In this document: piece by piece, positions 62,913 through 64,000 of the stretch
Numbering within the stretch: position 1 is the stretch's first letter
Layout of the letters: every line of letters begins with the position of its first letter
Source of the DNA: Paenibacillus elgii NBRC 100335
Lineage (GTDB): Bacteria > Bacillota > Bacilli > Paenibacillales > NBRC-103111
Assembly (NCBI RefSeq): GCF_004000865.1
Contig: NZ_BIMB01000005.1
Span: forward strand, 186,001 to 250,000
Length of the DNA stretch: 64,000 nt
Direction: 5' to 3'
Made by a program: the position numbers and the translations under genes
The notes under the pieces: model-generated
What the model was told of the DNA's origin: nothing
Seen by the model: only the letters and a program-made list of their open reading frames with translations
The model's database searches: none

Positions 62913-63051
62913 ATAGACGAATGTGGATATGAATACATATTTTTGAATTTCATTCTTCCACATTCACGTTTCTTTGCGGCAAGGCCAGGCGAAGGTGAAA
63001 GCGGTTCCAATCGGTTTAAAATTTTTTTACATTTGAAGGGAGAAGATACTT

Positions 63052-63246
63052 ATGGCAAACAACAATTTCGATCTGGATGTCCAAGTGAAATCGGTTAATT
63101 CGGTAAACGCGAATTTTGGGCTTTACACGTCAGAATGCTATAGTTCTCAATGCTATTCTTCCAAATGTTATTCCGATTCTTGCTATTCCTCCGACTGCTA
63201 TACCGGCCGTCATATGTGCGGCTACACCCACGGCTACAGCTGCTAA
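63052..63246 (+). CDS. Class I lanthipeptide precursor, Tyr-type (LanA1)
   Basis: 64 residues from ATG 63052 with GAAGGGAGAAG upstream. The leader (~1-24) has the class I recognition box FDLDV at 6-10. The core has seven Cys at 29, 34, 39, 44, 49, 56 and 64. The first five sit at exact five-residue spacing in units Y-S/T-S/D-x-C, each with Ser or Thr three residues before Cys: YTSEC, YSSQC, YSSKC, YSDSC, YSSDC. Then YTGRHMC and GYTHGYSC follow, with Thr five residues before Cys. Seven thioether rings are predicted. No known lantibiotic that I recall has this layout. The cleavage site is uncertain, perhaps near residues 21-24. Confidence 0.88.
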   Translation: MANNNFDLDVQVKSVNSVNANFGLYTSECYSSQCYSSKCYSDSCYSSDCYTGRHMCGYTHGYSC

Positions 63247-63290
63247 TTTCATCCATTCATTCAGCTTTCGCCGGCTGCCGCAACAAACTT

Positions 63291-63307
63291 CGGAGAAACA
63301 TTCTCCG
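63291..63307 (+). promoter_or_regulatory. Hairpin between the two precursor genes
   Basis: CGGAGAA (63291-63297) pairs with TTCTCCG (63301-63307). No T run; could act as a stability or processing element. Confidence 0.5.
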
Positions 63308-63327
63308 TTCGAAGGGAGAAAATAGCT

Positions 63328-63519
63328 ATGGCAAACAACGTTTTCGACCTGGATGTTGAAGTGAAATCGGTAAACTCGGTAAACCAAAACATCGGCCTCT
63401 TCACGTCCGCTTGCTTTAGCTCTCAATGCTTCTCTTCCAAATGCTTCTCGGATACTTGCTTCAGCTCGAACTGCTTTACCGGCAGACATCAGTGCGGCTA
63501 CACCCACGGCAGCTGCTAA
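63328..63519 (+). CDS. Class I lanthipeptide precursor, Phe-type (LanA2)
   Basis: 63 residues from ATG 63328 with GAAGGGAGAAAA upstream, 81 bases after the first precursor. The leader is 20/24 identical to LanA1, including FDLDV. The core repeats the same design with Phe in place of Tyr at 25, 30, 35, 40, 45 and 50: FTSAC, FSSQC, FSSKC, FSDTC, FSSNC, FTGRHQC, then GYTHGSC. The Tyr of GYTHG is kept. Seven Cys, each with an upstream Ser/Thr at i-3, i-5 or i-4. One residue shorter because the Tyr before the last Ser-Cys is absent. Probably a paralogue made by duplication, acting alone or with the first as a two-peptide product. Confidence 0.88.
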   Translation: MANNVFDLDVEVKSVNSVNQNIGLFTSACFSSQCFSSKCFSDTCFSSNCFTGRHQCGYTHGSC

Positions 63520-63541
63520 ACTTTCGCATGTTCCTACAGCC

Positions 63542-63575
63542 TACTTCGGAGGAACGTTCGCGTTCTTCCGAAGTA
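63542..63575 (+). terminator. Strong hairpin between precursors and lanB
   Basis: TACTTCGGAGGAACG (63542-63556), loop TTCG, CGTTCTTCCGAAGTA (63561-63575), one mismatch. Not followed by a T run, so a leaky terminator or RNA-stability element that keeps precursor mRNA above enzyme mRNA is likely. Confidence 0.6.
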
Positions 63576-63609
63576 TCTCTTACGACTCGATAACGGAAGG
63601 TGAGACGAC

Positions 63610-64000
63610 ATGTCAGTTCAAGTGGCCCCCTCTCAACCGACGCCAGCTCAAGCTCATCCAAGCGTTTTTCAGGCGCTTGATTTTTTTATTTTGAGGATGC
63701 CTTTATTGCCGGTGGAACGATTCCAGAACCTTTCTGTCGATCCAAATGAGGATGAAGCGCTTAGCCGCCAGCCATGGTTCGAGAAATTGGCCGCCTACGC
63801 CGAATTGCCTATCATCCGGGAAGCCATTGCCGTATCCAGCTTGCCGCTGCTTCAGGCCTTGCCCAATCTAACCAACCAGGAGCATCCTCGCAAACAAGAT
63901 CAGGCTGTAAAAGGCTTTCTGCGCTATTTGCTGCGCATGACCTCGCGTCCGACGCCTTTTGGTTTATTTTCTGGAGTATCATATGGAAATTTTGGGGAGC
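63610..64000 (+). CDS. LanB-type lanthipeptide dehydratase, N-terminal part (3' truncated by the window)
   Basis: Open from ATG 63610 (GGAAGGTGAG upstream) to the end of the window, 130 codons seen. HPSVFQALDFFILRMPLLPV at the start and LRYLLRMTSRPTPFGLFSGV near residue 115 are the signatures of the Lant_dehydr_N domain of class I dehydratases, which glutamylate Ser/Thr with glutamyl-tRNA and then eliminate. The complete enzyme should be ~1000 residues if full-length, or shorter if split. It lies directly after two precursors with FDLD boxes, so it is the enzyme that dehydrates them. Cyclase, transporter and immunity genes are expected beyond 64000. Confidence 0.88.
   Translation, partial: MSVQVAPSQPTPAQAHPSVFQALDFFILRMPLLPVERFQNLSVDPNEDEALSRQPWFEKLAAYAELPIIREAIAVSSLPLLQALPNLTNQEHPRKQDQAVKGFLRYLLRMTSRPTPFGLFSGVSYGNFGE

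Noticed and set aside
63130-63507. 125-codon minus-strand ORF across the precursor genes
   Set aside because: Antisense to both lanthipeptide precursors, no ribosome site, low-complexity Ala/Gly/Arg composition.

Overview
The window looks like chromosomal DNA of a spore-forming Firmicute of the Paenibacillaceae (Paenibacillus/Cohnella-like). The basis is gene content rather than a search: YtxC, YugN, DUF1450 (YuzB) and YerC family proteins, a gamma-SASP-like mini-gene, T-box and SAM-I (S-box) leaders, GlnR/TnrA boxes, a cre-like site, GGAGG-type ribosome binding sites, and many secreted carbohydrate-active proteins.

Layout. 1-8580: an extracellular polysaccharide region with the 3' end of a glycosidase-like gene, two large paralogous secreted glycoside-hydrolase-like proteins, a pectate-lyase-superfamily beta-helix protein, a PilZ-like protein and a hexapeptide acyltransferase. 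8753-17093: DUF1501/DUF1800 pair, AraC regulator, kinase plus two Gfo/Idh/MocA oxidoreductases, and an erythromycin-esterase-family protein. 17378-18791: ArsR regulator with SRPBCC and VOC proteins. 18903-27243: glnA (with GlnR boxes), DAHP synthase, DUF2062, ispH, a two-component system and an HtrA protease. 27390-28133: a non-coding composite repeat. 28132-34927: yugN and a five-gene oligopeptide ABC operon. 35066-46945: oligoendopeptidase, a SASP-like gene, a 3D-domain protein, an acyltransferase, T-box/thrS/ytxC, an L,D-transpeptidase, mqnC and an EAL protein. 47042-50949: a palindromic element and the S-box controlled metA-metI-metC operon. 51046-55896: corA, a coiled-coil protein, an HRDC protein, a small hydrophilic protein and nhaC. 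56089-62620: a phenylalanine/tyrosine catabolic block (pdh, DUF1450, hppD, an unknown protein, fahA, hmgA, yerC-like).

62884-64000: the most striking locus. A promoter drives two tandem class I lanthipeptide precursor genes followed by the start of a LanB dehydratase, which runs off the window. The two cores consist of five-residue aromatic-Ser/Thr-x-x-Cys repeats. One peptide uses Tyr and the other uses Phe at all six repeat positions. A seven-ring bead-like peptide pair is predicted. Modification, transport and immunity genes would lie beyond base 64000.

Many genes have a computed longest ORF that starts upstream of the likely start. Starts were reset where a Shine-Dalgarno sequence or promoter position decided the matter, and this is noted per gene. 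All family assignments are by eye from sequence; no database was searched.
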